A stretch of DNA of 62,551 nt. Origin: Devosiaceae bacterium. GTDB lineage: Bacteria > Pseudomonadota > Alphaproteobacteria > Rhizobiales > Devosiaceae. The position numbers and the translations under genes are program-made. Below are positions 8,974-18,798 of the stretch, piece after piece (the stretch's first letter is position 1; each line of letters opens with the position of its first letter). Under the pieces are notes generated by a model. The model did no database searches, had not been told where the DNA came from, and worked only from the letters and a program-made list of their open reading frames with translations. Location of the stretch: NCBI GenBank assembly GCA_021648375.1, contig JAKISW010000014.1:1-62551 (forward strand), written 5' to 3'.

Positions 8974-9930
8974 ATGAACTGGATCAACAATATCGTCAGG
9001 CCAAAAATCCGCTCTTTCCTGAATAAAAAGGAAAGCCCGGATAATCTGTGGGTCAAGTGTCCGGTATCTGGAGAAATGGTGTTTTATAAGGATCTGGAGG
9101 CCAACCAATGGGTAGTGCCCGGATCTGGCCATCATATGCGCATCAAGGCCCGTGATCGTTTGGGCAGCTTTTTTGACGGTGGTGCCTATGAAGAGCTGGT
9201 AATTCCTGAAACAGTGCATGACCCCTTAAAATTTCGCTCTGCCAAGCGTTATTCGGACCAGTTGCGTGACGATCGCAACAAAACCGGGCTTGAGGATTCC
9301 ATCCTTGGGGCCTCCGGACATGTTCTGGGGCAAAAAATGGTCGCTTGTGCCCATGATTTTGATTTTCGAGGCGGCTCATTAGGAACTGCGGCTGGCGAGG
9401 CAATTTTAACGTCCATGGCCCATGCGGTGGAGAAAAAACTGCCATTTATAATGTTCACAGCTTCTGGCGGTGCGCGTTTGCAGGAAGGGGTGCTTTCTCT
9501 TATGCAATTGCCGCGCACAACCATTGGCGTGCAAATGTTAAACGAGGCCGGTTTGCCCTATATCGTGGTTTTGACCAACCCGACCACGGGCGGGGTTACC
9601 GCCTCCTATGCCATGCTTGGGGATGTTCATATCGCTGAACCGGGTGCCGAAATTGGCTTTGCGGGCGCACGGGTTATTGAGCAGACAATTCGTGAAAAGC
9701 TTCCCGAGGGGTTTCAGCGTTCGGAATATCTCCATAAAAAGGGCATGGTTGACATGGTGGTGCACCGGCATAATCTGCGTGATACCATAAGTTCACTGGT
9801 GGGGATTTTTACCAAAGCTCCCGCCTCAAAAAATTTAACAACCAGTGCAATTGCCAACAAGCCTGTTGAAACAGATGATGTCCCCCTTATGGCACCTGAT
9901 GCCCCGCCAGAGGCAGCCCACGCCGAGTGA
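8974..9930 (+). CDS. accD: Acetyl-CoA carboxylase carboxyltransferase beta subunit
   Basis: This 318-residue subunit joins AccA to transfer CO2 from carboxybiotin to acetyl-CoA, the first step of fatty-acid synthesis. The crotonase-fold core is complete (FTASGGARLQEG, TNPTTGGVTASYA, GFAGARVIEQT). The N-terminal C4 zinc ribbon is degenerate: only one Cys (KCPVSGEM) remains and the second pair is replaced by VPGSGHH. As far as I recall this loss is shared by other rhizobial AccD proteins. The last four bases overlap folC. Confidence 0.96.
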   Translation: MNWINNIVRPKIRSFLNKKESPDNLWVKCPVSGEMVFYKDLEANQWVVPGSGHHMRIKARDRLGSFFDGGAYEELVIPETVHDPLKFRSAKRYSDQLRDDRNKTGLEDSILGASGHVLGQKMVACAHDFDFRGGSLGTAAGEAILTSMAHAVEKKLPFIMFTASGGARLQEGVLSLMQLPRTTIGVQMLNEAGLPYIVVLTNPTTGGVTASYAMLGDVHIAEPGAEIGFAGARVIEQTIREKLPEGFQRSEYLHKKGMVDMVVHRHNLRDTISSLVGIFTKAPASKNLTTSAIANKPVETDDVPLMAPDAPPEAAHAE

Positions 9931-11228
9931 GCAGGACCGATATCATTCTGGAGCGGCTGTTAAAGCTGCATCCTAATAAGCTGATAGATTTGAAACTTAA
10001 TCGGGTTGAGCGCCTGCTTGAAGCGCTTGGCCGCCCTCAGGATAAGGTGCCGCCGGTAATTCATGTGGCAGGCACCAATGGCAAAGGCTCCACCATCGCT
10101 CATCTCAGGGCATATCTGGAGGCCGCTGGCAAGAAAGTACATGTTTATACCTCTCCTCATCTGGTAAATTTTAATGAACGTATCAGACTTGCCGGAACTT
10201 TGGTTTCAAATGATCTTTTGAGTGAAGCTCTTGAGATTTGCGAAGAAAAAAATGCCTCTAAGCCAATAACCTATTTTGAAATCACCACTGCCGCCGCATT
10301 TCATCTTTTTGCAAAAGTAAGGGCTGATTATTTATTGCTGGAAGTTGGCCTTGGCGGCAGATTTGATGCCACAAATGTTATAGCCAACCCTTATGGAACT
10401 ATAATCACTCCCGTTTCCATCGATCATGTGGAATTTTTAGGCAATGATCTGGCCTCGATTGCCCATGAAAAATCAGGTATTTTAAAATCCGGCTCCCCGG
10501 CGGTAGTTGGGCGTCAGCCAGAAGAGGCTGCAAGTGCAATTGAAAAAGAAGCAATTCGGCTGGGTGTTGATATAAAATTTGCCGGACAGGATTTTGACTT
10601 TTACCCCCAACATTCCCGTCTGGTTTATCAGGATGATTTAGGATTAATGGATTTACCTCCCTCAGGTTTAAGCGGGAATTTTCAAAATGATAATGCGGCG
10701 CTGGCAATCGCTGCCGTTAGGTTTTTTGATCTGCCGGTTGATGAAAGTGCCATTGAACAGGGTTTGAAAAATGTTTCATGGCCGGGACGGTTAATGCGGC
10801 TAAAAAGCGGTGATCTGGCTGATATGTTGCAGGGATCACAGCAATTATGGCTCGATGGCGGCCATAACGAAGCTGCAGGAAATGTGCTGGCCAAAGCGTT
10901 GAAAACAATGTCGGATAGTTCAGGCAGCCGACCGCTTGTTTTGATCCTTGGTGCCTATGCCAATAAGGATATGGCCGGTTTTCTAGAACATTTTGAAGGC
11001 ATGCTTGAAAAAATTATTACCATTAAATTGGATGGTGCGCGCCAAAGCTGGAGCGCAAAAGATCTGGCCAAAATTGCCCGTAGCAATGGTTTTGAAGCTC
11101 AGGATGCAATTGATATTGAAGGCGCCCTGACTTTAGCGGGAGAGATAAAAAACGCCCGCATAGTTATATGCGGGTCGTTACATCTCGCAGGTGATGTTTT
11201 ATATAAAAACAAAACCCCGATCAGCTGA
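9927..11228 (+). CDS. folC: Bifunctional folylpolyglutamate synthase / dihydrofolate synthase
   Basis: This 433-residue Mur-ligase-family enzyme adds glutamate to dihydropteroate and to folates. It has the ATP-binding loop GTNGKGST (about residue 50), the substrate motif YTSPHLVNFNERI, the metal-binding EVGLGGRFDATN and the C-terminal domain motif WLDGGHNEAA. The start is GTG 9927, which overlaps the accD stop (GTGA). The accD-folC pair is widely conserved. Confidence 0.95.
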   Translation: MSRTDIILERLLKLHPNKLIDLKLNRVERLLEALGRPQDKVPPVIHVAGTNGKGSTIAHLRAYLEAAGKKVHVYTSPHLVNFNERIRLAGTLVSNDLLSEALEICEEKNASKPITYFEITTAAAFHLFAKVRADYLLLEVGLGGRFDATNVIANPYGTIITPVSIDHVEFLGNDLASIAHEKSGILKSGSPAVVGRQPEEAASAIEKEAIRLGVDIKFAGQDFDFYPQHSRLVYQDDLGLMDLPPSGLSGNFQNDNAALAIAAVRFFDLPVDESAIEQGLKNVSWPGRLMRLKSGDLADMLQGSQQLWLDGGHNEAAGNVLAKALKTMSDSSGSRPLVLILGAYANKDMAGFLEHFEGMLEKIITIKLDGARQSWSAKDLAKIARSNGFEAQDAIDIEGALTLAGEIKNARIVICGSLHLAGDVLYKNKTPIS

Positions 11229-11273
11229 TTTGATCCTTATCAATTTAAGGTCAAAAACCAAAACTGAAACGCC

Positions 11274-11594
11274 TTAAGCGTGACTTTGAAGCCATTTGGC
11301 CATGTCAGCCTTTGGAGTTCCCGCTCCCACTTTTATATCCACGGCTTCTCCACCTTTGAACAGGATCATGGTGGGAATGGAGCGCACACCAAACTTGATG
11401 GTGGTATTTTGATTTTCATCAATATTGAGTTTGGCAATTTTTACTTTACCGTCCAGATCAGAAGACAGTTCTTCAAGCATAGGTCCAATGGCTTTACATG
11501 GACCGCACCATTCGGCCCAGAAATCCACCAAAACAGGAATGTCGGATTTTAGAACTTCCTTGTCGAAATCAGCGTCGGTTACTTTGATGGTCAT
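11274..11594 (-). CDS. trxA: Thioredoxin
   Basis: This 106-residue cytoplasmic disulfide reductase has the classical active site WCGPC (Cys30 and Cys33), the buried Asp in VLVDFWAEW, and the cis-Pro loop in VRSIPTMILF. Length is exactly that of class I thioredoxins. It converges with folC and lies downstream of addA on the minus strand. Confidence 0.97.
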   Translation of the reverse strand: MTIKVTDADFDKEVLKSDIPVLVDFWAEWCGPCKAIGPMLEELSSDLDGKVKIAKLNIDENQNTTIKFGVRSIPTMILFKGGEAVDIKVGAGTPKADMAKWLQSHA

Positions 11595-11665
11595 TTCTCA
11601 AAACTTTCATTAGCGATATCTGTTATAAGCATAGTTAGAAAGAGTCGGGAAGGGTTTCAAGGGCA

Positions 11666-14600
11666 TCAAGTAATATTGAAACCAATCGTAGCCTCAAGGA
11701 TCAGATTGTTTTTCAGGGGCATCAGGGTTTGAGTTTTGGTCCAGTAAATGGCTGTTGATACCTTATGATTGCCAAAGATTTTTTTCCCGCAGCGCAAATA
11801 TAGCCCCATTTGGACAAGATATTGTTGAGCGGTTTGCTCCGGGGAAGTGGGAACATTGCTCCCGGATTTGAAATCCACCAATAAAACGCTGGAATTTTCT
11901 ACAATTGTCCTGTCAATTCTGCCAATTATTGTTATCGGTGCACCATCTTTTTCTCCATGGGCAAAAATGGGCAATTCGGCACGCGAATTTTTGCCAAAAA
12001 GCTTCTTTGCATCTTCTCCATTAAGAATAGCGATAGCTTTTTCAACCAGCATTTGATGGTCTTCAGGCTGATCTGACAAGATTTTTTTAAGGGAAAAATA
12101 GCCGGTTTCCTCTCTATTACCTGGCTCAATTGGTGCCAGATATTGCAATAGGGAGTGTAAAGCCAAGCCTTTTTTTCTTACATTTTCAGCGTTTTCAATT
12201 CCAAATGACTGACTGATTTTTTCCGATCCGGTTTGAAAAACATCATCTTTTTCTAACATTTCTTTTGGCAACAAATTGTCATCTACATTTGACGGTCGAA
12301 TTATCTGTGCTGCAACTTTTAATGGCAGTATTTTGAATTTTGGCAATTCTAAAACTTCGTCGATGCTTTGCTCAGTTTTAACAATCGCAAGCAGCAGGTT
12401 TGAATTTGCGGGGAAGCATATGGCTTTTTCTTCTTCATTGAAGATATCCTTAGCTCCTGTTTTGCCCTCCAGCGCATCAAGGATTGCGCCATACCAGTTT
12501 TGCTGGTTTCCAGGATTTTTAACATCATCGCTGGATATTTCCAGACTGCCGGTAACATATAGCTCGTCCTCGGCCCTTGTCATGGCCACATAGAGCTTGC
12601 GCCAATATTCCGCCAGTTCCTCATCAACTTTTTTCTGCCGGAAATGCTCTAACGTCTCTTTTGTGTGTTGCTCTTTGCTGCCATGAACAAGCATTGGCTC
12701 ATCACCATCACTAAAGAAAACCGTGTCCCTGAAACGGGGTTTGCTGGTGGCATCGGCCAGAATTACAATGGGTGCCTCAAGCCCTTTGGCCCCATGAACA
12801 CTCATCACTCTTACCCCGCCCCCGACTTCGTTCAACTCGCGCTTTATTTCAATTTGCTGCTCGCCAAGCATATGTAAAAACCCCTGCAGTGAGGGTTGGG
12901 AGCTGTTTTCATGTTCGAGCGCTAAATCCAAAAACGCGACGATTACCTCATCAATTTCTTCGCCCAACCTGGAATGAAATTTTTTCATTCCCTGTCTGGC
13001 AAAAAGCACATCAGCATAAAATTCATAAGGGCGTTCAAAATCCAAACGCGAACGCATATCCCTCAATTCATCATAGGCAATTGCTGCCCAGTCATGGGTT
13101 TGGGTTTTGGCCGTTACGCCAAGGGATTTCCAGACAGAGATATTTTTTTTCCTGCCCATGCAAATGCGCTCCAGTTGATCTTCTGAAAATTTGAATAAAG
13201 GAGAGCGCAACAGGGCCGCCAAGGTCAGATCATCGTTGGGATTTAGCAATATTTCACCCAAGGCTTTTAAATCCTGCACAACTATATGAGAATTAACGAT
13301 GAGCCGATCGGCCCCTGGAGTTGGAATATTGCGCGATTTCAGGGAACGTATTATTTCATGAAAAACCGGCCCGCGACTTTGCACCAGAATTAAAATATCA
13401 TCAGCACAAACGGCTCTGGCTCGTGCACCAAGTCCACGTTTGCTATCCAGCCAGTGTTTAATCTGCTCCCCTATGCGCTCGGCGGTCTGGCGCTCTTTGC
13501 TCTGCAATGATTTGGCCGGATCTCTAAGCCATTCCCTATCCGTTGATATGGATTTTTCTACTTCTGGCGGCGGCCAAAAAACAATACTCCCCCCCTTATC
13601 GGCGCGGGCACTTTCATGGGTAACTTTGCAATCATGGGCCAACAGGGCGCTGGCAATATCTGGGCGCTGACAAAGCATATCAACGGCTTCGAGAATGTTG
13701 GGCAAAGTTCTAAAGCTGGCAAGAAACGAAATTTCTTCAAATGTTTTTTCTGCCCTTATAGCTTTGAATTTTAGTTCTTTTCCGGTCTGAGCAAACAGCT
13801 TTGGTTCTGCCCCCTGAAATCCAAAAATAGATTGTTTTTCGTCCCCTACACCAAAAATTGTGCGTATTTTTGTATTGGAACTTTCGCCGTCAAAAAATTC
13901 CTCGACCAGCAATCTTACAACGCGCCACTGATCCGGGTTGGTGTCCTGACTTTCATCCACCAGAATATGGGTCATGCCCGCATCCATTTTATAGCGCACC
14001 CAATCGGCAGAATTTCCCTTTGATAATAACAGTTCAAACCGGGTTACCAGATCATCAAAATCCAGGACCTCCATGGACTGTTTTGCCTGTTCATAGGATT
14101 TCCAGATTTTTGCCAACACATCTAATAACGCCTCTGATCGCTCAATCAGAGAGATTTTGATAGTTTCAAGACTAAGCTCAAATATACGACCCTGCTCAGC
14201 CTGCAAAAGGGATAAAAGTTGTTTATGCTCTGACTTTTCTTTTGCCAGCATCAGGTTTTTTCGCGGAGTGCCTTTGTTGGTCAGGAAGGCGGCCTGTAAG
14301 CCATCCGAGCTTAAAGCACCGAAATCCATTTTTGCCAACAGGTTTACAAATCGCAGGCTTTTCGCCTCTGGTGACGAATGTTCCAACAGTTCAATAACGC
14401 TGTTAAAACTGCTCTCATCAAGAAGAGTTGACGTTACAATTTCCCGGTTGACCTGTTCCAGAGTGCGCTTTGACTTAACATTAAGGAATTGGCGCAAATT
14501 ATTTTTTGCCGCATCCACATCAGCCAGCACCGTTCGCAGATTGCGTCCCTTGCCCAAAGCAAAACCTATTGCCTTGGCAATTGCATCATCGCCCATATGC

Positions 14601-15166
14601 ATAAAAAGATCGGCGACGGCTTTTGCCGTGCCTAAATCCCCCCCAAGCCCACCGGCCAGCACCCGTTTGCTCGCTCGCTCAATAAGGTTCTTGCGTTCAT
14701 TTTCTTCAATAACGCTGAAATTTACCGGTACGTCCGCCTCCAGCGGAAACCGGTGCAATGCTGCTTCGCAAAATCCATGAATGGTGCTTACTTTTAATCC
14801 ACCCGGTGTTTCGAGCGCCAAGGCAAACAGGGTGCGCGCCTGAGTAATTTTATCTGCGCTCGGTGTTTTCCCGGTGATGATCTCAAGTTCATTTTTTAGC
14901 TCTTCATCATCGAACAAAACCCATTTTGAAAGGTCTCCTCCGATGCGGCTTTTCATCTCTGCGGCAGCGGCCTTGGTATAGGTTAGGCAAAGAATATTTT
15001 GTGGTGCCACCCCGCTTAAAAGCAGTCGGAGAACTCTTTTTGTCAGGATATAGGTTTTTCCAGATCCTGCATTTGCCGCAACCCAGACTGAGTGTTCAGG
15101 ATTTCCGGCTCGCAGCTGATTATTTACAATGTCCGGACTTGCAAAAATTTCTGGTTTTGAAATCAT
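11666..15166 (-). CDS. addA: Double-strand break repair helicase-nuclease AddA
   Basis: This 1166-residue UvrD-like helicase with a C-terminal nuclease forms the alphaproteobacterial AddAB complex that processes DNA ends for RecA. The Walker A motif AANAGSGKT is at about residue 31, helicase motif II is ILVDESQDTNPDQW, motif III-IV GVGDEKQSIFGFQGA, and motif V-VI VMSVHGAKGLEAP and YVAMTRAEDELYV. The nuclease motif VLLVDFKSG is near residue 1105. I chose ATG 15166, which overlaps the addB stop (TGATG) and has GGGGGAGAAAG upstream. A TTG lies one codon earlier. Confidence 0.95.
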   Translation of the reverse strand: MISKPEIFASPDIVNNQLRAGNPEHSVWVAANAGSGKTYILTKRVLRLLLSGVAPQNILCLTYTKAAAAEMKSRIGGDLSKWVLFDDEELKNELEIITGKTPSADKITQARTLFALALETPGGLKVSTIHGFCEAALHRFPLEADVPVNFSVIEENERKNLIERASKRVLAGGLGGDLGTAKAVADLFMHMGDDAIAKAIGFALGKGRNLRTVLADVDAAKNNLRQFLNVKSKRTLEQVNREIVTSTLLDESSFNSVIELLEHSSPEAKSLRFVNLLAKMDFGALSSDGLQAAFLTNKGTPRKNLMLAKEKSEHKQLLSLLQAEQGRIFELSLETIKISLIERSEALLDVLAKIWKSYEQAKQSMEVLDFDDLVTRFELLLSKGNSADWVRYKMDAGMTHILVDESQDTNPDQWRVVRLLVEEFFDGESSNTKIRTIFGVGDEKQSIFGFQGAEPKLFAQTGKELKFKAIRAEKTFEEISFLASFRTLPNILEAVDMLCQRPDIASALLAHDCKVTHESARADKGGSIVFWPPPEVEKSISTDREWLRDPAKSLQSKERQTAERIGEQIKHWLDSKRGLGARARAVCADDILILVQSRGPVFHEIIRSLKSRNIPTPGADRLIVNSHIVVQDLKALGEILLNPNDDLTLAALLRSPLFKFSEDQLERICMGRKKNISVWKSLGVTAKTQTHDWAAIAYDELRDMRSRLDFERPYEFYADVLFARQGMKKFHSRLGEEIDEVIVAFLDLALEHENSSQPSLQGFLHMLGEQQIEIKRELNEVGGGVRVMSVHGAKGLEAPIVILADATSKPRFRDTVFFSDGDEPMLVHGSKEQHTKETLEHFRQKKVDEELAEYWRKLYVAMTRAEDELYVTGSLEISSDDVKNPGNQQNWYGAILDALEGKTGAKDIFNEEEKAICFPANSNLLLAIVKTEQSIDEVLELPKFKILPLKVAAQIIRPSNVDDNLLPKEMLEKDDVFQTGSEKISQSFGIENAENVRKKGLALHSLLQYLAPIEPGNREETGYFSLKKILSDQPEDHQMLVEKAIAILNGEDAKKLFGKNSRAELPIFAHGEKDGAPITIIGRIDRTIVENSSVLLVDFKSGSNVPTSPEQTAQQYLVQMGLYLRCGKKIFGNHKVSTAIYWTKTQTLMPLKNNLILEATIGFNIT

Positions 15167-18100
15167 CAACTTTCTCCCCCCATTTCATCTGCCTCAACCT
15201 GTGTCCATTCGGCGGTTCTTGCCAAATGCTCGTATGTTGATGTGAACCTTTGGTTGGATTTAGGAATGATGCGGGGTGACATTATTGCGTCGTCTGAATA
15301 AAGAAACACTTCAGCTCTTAATTGCACCATTTGCAGAATTTGTTGCGCTGCTTCATCAATATCCATACCGGGTGGAGTTTCAAACGGATGCAGCTTAAAT
15401 GCCAAAGGCCCCAAGGCAATTTTTATGTAGCTTGCCTCCTTTACCGGGGCAGGAGAATGACTTTCAAATCCCACCTGTTTGGCGATCGCAGCTTCAATCA
15501 GCATTTGGGGTGCCATAAATTCTTTCATTTCAGCCTTGGTTGGCACACTGCCGGTTTTAAAGTCTAAAATTTCCAGCAAACCATCATGCCTGACATCAAT
15601 GCGATCGGCCCTGCCACGCAACTCAAATCCATTGACGGGGTTTTTCCATTTTAGATTAATTTCTGCAAAACGGGTTTTTATTTCTTTGTCACGCAGGCGC
15701 TCAAATTCTAAAAAACCATGGGCCGATTTATGAAATCTCTTTAGCCAGATATCCCTTTGATCAGGCTGCCCATCAAGAACGGCGAAAACCTTAGCGGCAA
15801 TTTCATCTAATATATTTGGGGCATTCTTGTCATTTATATCATGTCTCTGCTCAATAAATTTTGCAAAAACCTCGTGGACCAGCGTTCCCCGTTCCCGGTT
15901 TCCTATCTCTTGTCCCAAAGGATCAATGGATTTTAGACCCAAAACATACTTGGCATAAAGATCGTAAGGCGAGCGGATCAGGGTTTCGACCTCGGTAATG
16001 GAAATGGATTTGGGGCGCAATTTAGCCGGGGGGGACGGGGCTGGACGCATGGCGGGTTTTGCAGGTCCTGCCCAATCCAGATTACGAGCTCCCTGCAGCC
16101 ATTTATTGCCCCTTTTTTGCATTTCTTCTTTTGTAGCATTCCCGACGAAGGCCAAAAATCTTTCCAGCAGTCTTGAGGGGAGGGCCGGCGACGAGCCAAT
16201 CCTTGTGGAATAGGATAAAATTATATTAGGGTTGCCAAGAGCCATTTCAAAGTCATGGGCTGCTAATCCATGCATTCGTTCCGGCGGTTCAAGGCCTGCG
16301 TTAAGGCGCATGGAGCGAGACAGCCAGGGACCGGGGTCTGCGATTTGAGGCCAAATCCCCTCATTTAATGTGCAAATAATCATCAGGTCGCGGGACTGCA
16401 AACGTGCTTCCAATCGCCCCCAGATGGAAATACTTCCAGTTCCCCCCATGATATTCAAATCTGTATTTTGCTGGCGCACACTGACATTTTGCATCAAGGC
16501 CCGAAGCAGCGCATCCGCCGAATTTGATGAAATACCTGGCCCTAAAATTTTGGTATTACCAAGCTTTTGGGCCCAGACTTTAATTTCTGGATACCCCTTC
16601 AAAGAAGTCACATTATCTGAGGGTGGGCAAAAAAGTTTTTCAAGGGTTGCTATCAGGGTCTTTGCCAGAGCCTGAGCGTAAAAATTTGGTTTTTCTAATA
16701 GTTTGCAAAGGTCAAAAAACACCTCGTCAATTGCATTGAGAAGGTTGGTGATTTTTTCAGCTTCATCCGAACTTAATTTGTGGGAGGTGCGGGGTAATTC
16801 ACCGGACAGGTTTTGTTTCAAGATGCTGTGCAAACCCGTAATGCCGGACGCTGGTCGCTGTCCTCTTAACAGGGCAAATTCGATTAAATCCGCAATGTTT
16901 AAAATATTGACCCGTTCCTGACCTATAAAAAAGCTCCCATTGCGCAGCAATGCCATAAGATCAACGGCGCTGAACTTATTTTGGGCGGCACCTAAAATCT
17001 GGCGCGCAAAGCGGCCAGCTTCACTTTGGAAAAGCGGGGTTCCAGCACTGTCATCAACATGGATATCAAACCGTTTTAGCTCTGCGGTAATCCGACGGGC
17101 AAAATTTCGGTCCGGGGTGATAATCCCAACACTTTGATTGTTTGCAAGGCCGTTCTGAGCGGCTATGGCAATTGCAAGAGCCTGTTCCTGTTCGGTTTTT
17201 GCTTTGATCAGCGCAATATCGGCGGTGGTTTTTTTTACCTCTGAATCTGTATATCGCGCCCTCAAAGCATTCCATTGTGAAGTATCTGATGCCAGTATCA
17301 GAGCATCACGAACCAGATTAGTGCGCACGGATTTTTTTGTTGCCAGCTCCACCACCGTATCAGGGGTGGTTTTGAGACGTTTTAACAATTGGCACATGCC
17401 ATATTGCGGGTGACCATGGGGGGAATTTGCTAAATCCAGCAGCTTTTCCTGCTCAACTTCGCTCAGATTTATGTCTAATCCGGGAAGAACCAAAAAGCCT
17501 CGTTTTAAGCCAACAACTGCTTTTAGCAGTTTTGCCGTTGCTGCAACCGAGCCGGTGGACCCGGCCGCAATTACCGGCCGGCCTCCAAATGTTTTTGCAA
17601 GATTTTGAGATTGTTTTGCAGCCTTTGCTACTTTTTCAGCGCTGGGATCAATTTGAGAGCGCTCCTGTAAAATTTGTGGCCAGGCCGTAAGTGCAATTTC
17701 CAAAAACTCCAAATTTTGTTCAAAATTCCTGGCCAAGTCCTGATATTTTTGAGCGTCCAGCTCCAGTTCAGGCAACGCTCTAATGGCATTTGGGTCTATT
17801 TCCTCAATAATTATGTCATCGATTAGTTTTGCCAGGGAATCCGCCAGCCCGATAATTTTAGCACCGTCAATATTAATGGCGTTGCTATTGGCAACATCGC
17901 CATTAATAGCTGTTTTTTGATTTACCAATTCTCGATTTTTCAGCCATTGTTCCACTAGCGTACACAGCAAAAACCTGCGATCAAATTCAGCAATTGCCGG
18001 AAATTGTTTTTGGTCATGTTCCGCCAGATTAAAGGCATTTTCTTCATCATCTTCAACACCAAGGGTGCGAATATCAGGCAATAGTGTTTGTCCGCCCATG

Positions 18101-18285
18101 GCCATGGCAAACGCGCTCGACAGGGCAAGCCTGGCACGCCTGGTTGGCAATATTATTGTTACGTCAGACAGCCAAAATGGCCCAGATCGTTCCCAATCGC
18201 CAAGCAGTGAGCCATCAATTACGCCCTCGACAAGTTTTTGAAGAAAATTCTCATGGGGTGGAATAGAAAATATCTGCTGGCTCAT
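15166..18285 (-). CDS. addB: Double-strand break repair protein AddB
   Basis: This 1039-residue partner of AddA has a degenerate helicase-like N-terminal part (ILPTRRARLALSSAF, residues about 49-63), a central inactive helicase region (IICTLNEGIWPQ), and a C-terminal PD-(D/E)xK nuclease domain (RGTLVHEVFAKFI, then LEILDFKTGSVPT near residue 935). It is the alphaproteobacterial AddB type without an obvious iron-sulfur Cys cluster. It overlaps addA by one base pair of stop/start and follows tsaE by 27 bases. Confidence 0.93.
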   Translation of the reverse strand: MSQQIFSIPPHENFLQKLVEGVIDGSLLGDWERSGPFWLSDVTIILPTRRARLALSSAFAMAMGGQTLLPDIRTLGVEDDEENAFNLAEHDQKQFPAIAEFDRRFLLCTLVEQWLKNRELVNQKTAINGDVANSNAINIDGAKIIGLADSLAKLIDDIIIEEIDPNAIRALPELELDAQKYQDLARNFEQNLEFLEIALTAWPQILQERSQIDPSAEKVAKAAKQSQNLAKTFGGRPVIAAGSTGSVAATAKLLKAVVGLKRGFLVLPGLDINLSEVEQEKLLDLANSPHGHPQYGMCQLLKRLKTTPDTVVELATKKSVRTNLVRDALILASDTSQWNALRARYTDSEVKKTTADIALIKAKTEQEQALAIAIAAQNGLANNQSVGIITPDRNFARRITAELKRFDIHVDDSAGTPLFQSEAGRFARQILGAAQNKFSAVDLMALLRNGSFFIGQERVNILNIADLIEFALLRGQRPASGITGLHSILKQNLSGELPRTSHKLSSDEAEKITNLLNAIDEVFFDLCKLLEKPNFYAQALAKTLIATLEKLFCPPSDNVTSLKGYPEIKVWAQKLGNTKILGPGISSNSADALLRALMQNVSVRQQNTDLNIMGGTGSISIWGRLEARLQSRDLMIICTLNEGIWPQIADPGPWLSRSMRLNAGLEPPERMHGLAAHDFEMALGNPNIILSYSTRIGSSPALPSRLLERFLAFVGNATKEEMQKRGNKWLQGARNLDWAGPAKPAMRPAPSPPAKLRPKSISITEVETLIRSPYDLYAKYVLGLKSIDPLGQEIGNRERGTLVHEVFAKFIEQRHDINDKNAPNILDEIAAKVFAVLDGQPDQRDIWLKRFHKSAHGFLEFERLRDKEIKTRFAEINLKWKNPVNGFELRGRADRIDVRHDGLLEILDFKTGSVPTKAEMKEFMAPQMLIEAAIAKQVGFESHSPAPVKEASYIKIALGPLAFKLHPFETPPGMDIDEAAQQILQMVQLRAEVFLYSDDAIMSPRIIPKSNQRFTSTYEHLARTAEWTQVEADEMGGES

Positions 18286-18312
18286 ATTTTTCCCCGCTTA
18301 TGAATTTTTGAC

Positions 18313-18798
18313 TTAATCGTTTGTGATTACTCTAATTGAATTAGCAATAAGTTTGGGCTTTTTCGGAGCAAAAATTTCGATCTGGCGTCCCCTATTATCA
18401 GGACCAAACTGCAATGAAATTATTATATCAGCTTTTTGCATCAACCATGGAACACGCTCAGGCCATTCAACAAAAATAATTGCATCCGGATTATCAAACA
18501 GGCCCAACTCTTCGATTTCCTCTTCATGTTCAAACCGATAAAGATCCGCATGCAATATGGAAATTTTTTCGTTTTGATATGGCAATACCAAAAGAAAAGT
18601 TGGCGAAGGCACTTCAAGATCGGGCTGATTTAGCAGTGATTTTATCATTGCCCGCACCAGAGCGCTTTTCCCGGCACCCAGCGGTCCGTTTAGCAAGACC
18701 AGGTCGCCATGATTTATGTGCCTTGCCAGAAGTTTTGCCAACAGGACAGTTTCATTCTCATCTTTGGTAAATACGCAAAAAGGCTTTGGCTTGCTCAT
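18313..18798 (-). CDS. tsaE: tRNA threonylcarbamoyladenosine biosynthesis ATPase TsaE
   Basis: This 161-residue ATPase works with TsaB and TsaD to make t6A37 in tRNAs that read ANN codons. The P-loop GPLGAGKSALVRA is at about residues 39-51 and the signature VEWPERVPWLM near residue 108. Many rhizobia have TsaE fused to a phosphotransferase domain of the AmgK type. Here the protein ends after the TsaE domain. Its start overlaps the stop of the sensor kinase gene (ATGA). Confidence 0.93.
   Translation of the reverse strand: MSKPKPFCVFTKDENETVLLAKLLARHINHGDLVLLNGPLGAGKSALVRAMIKSLLNQPDLEVPSPTFLLVLPYQNEKISILHADLYRFEHEEEIEELGLFDNPDAIIFVEWPERVPWLMQKADIIISLQFGPDNRGRQIEIFAPKKPKLIANSIRVITND

Noticed and set aside
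9040..9150. AccD zinc-ribbon loss as a sign of a broken gene
   Set aside because: The rest of the protein is intact and, as I recall, rhizobial AccD proteins generally lack these cysteines.
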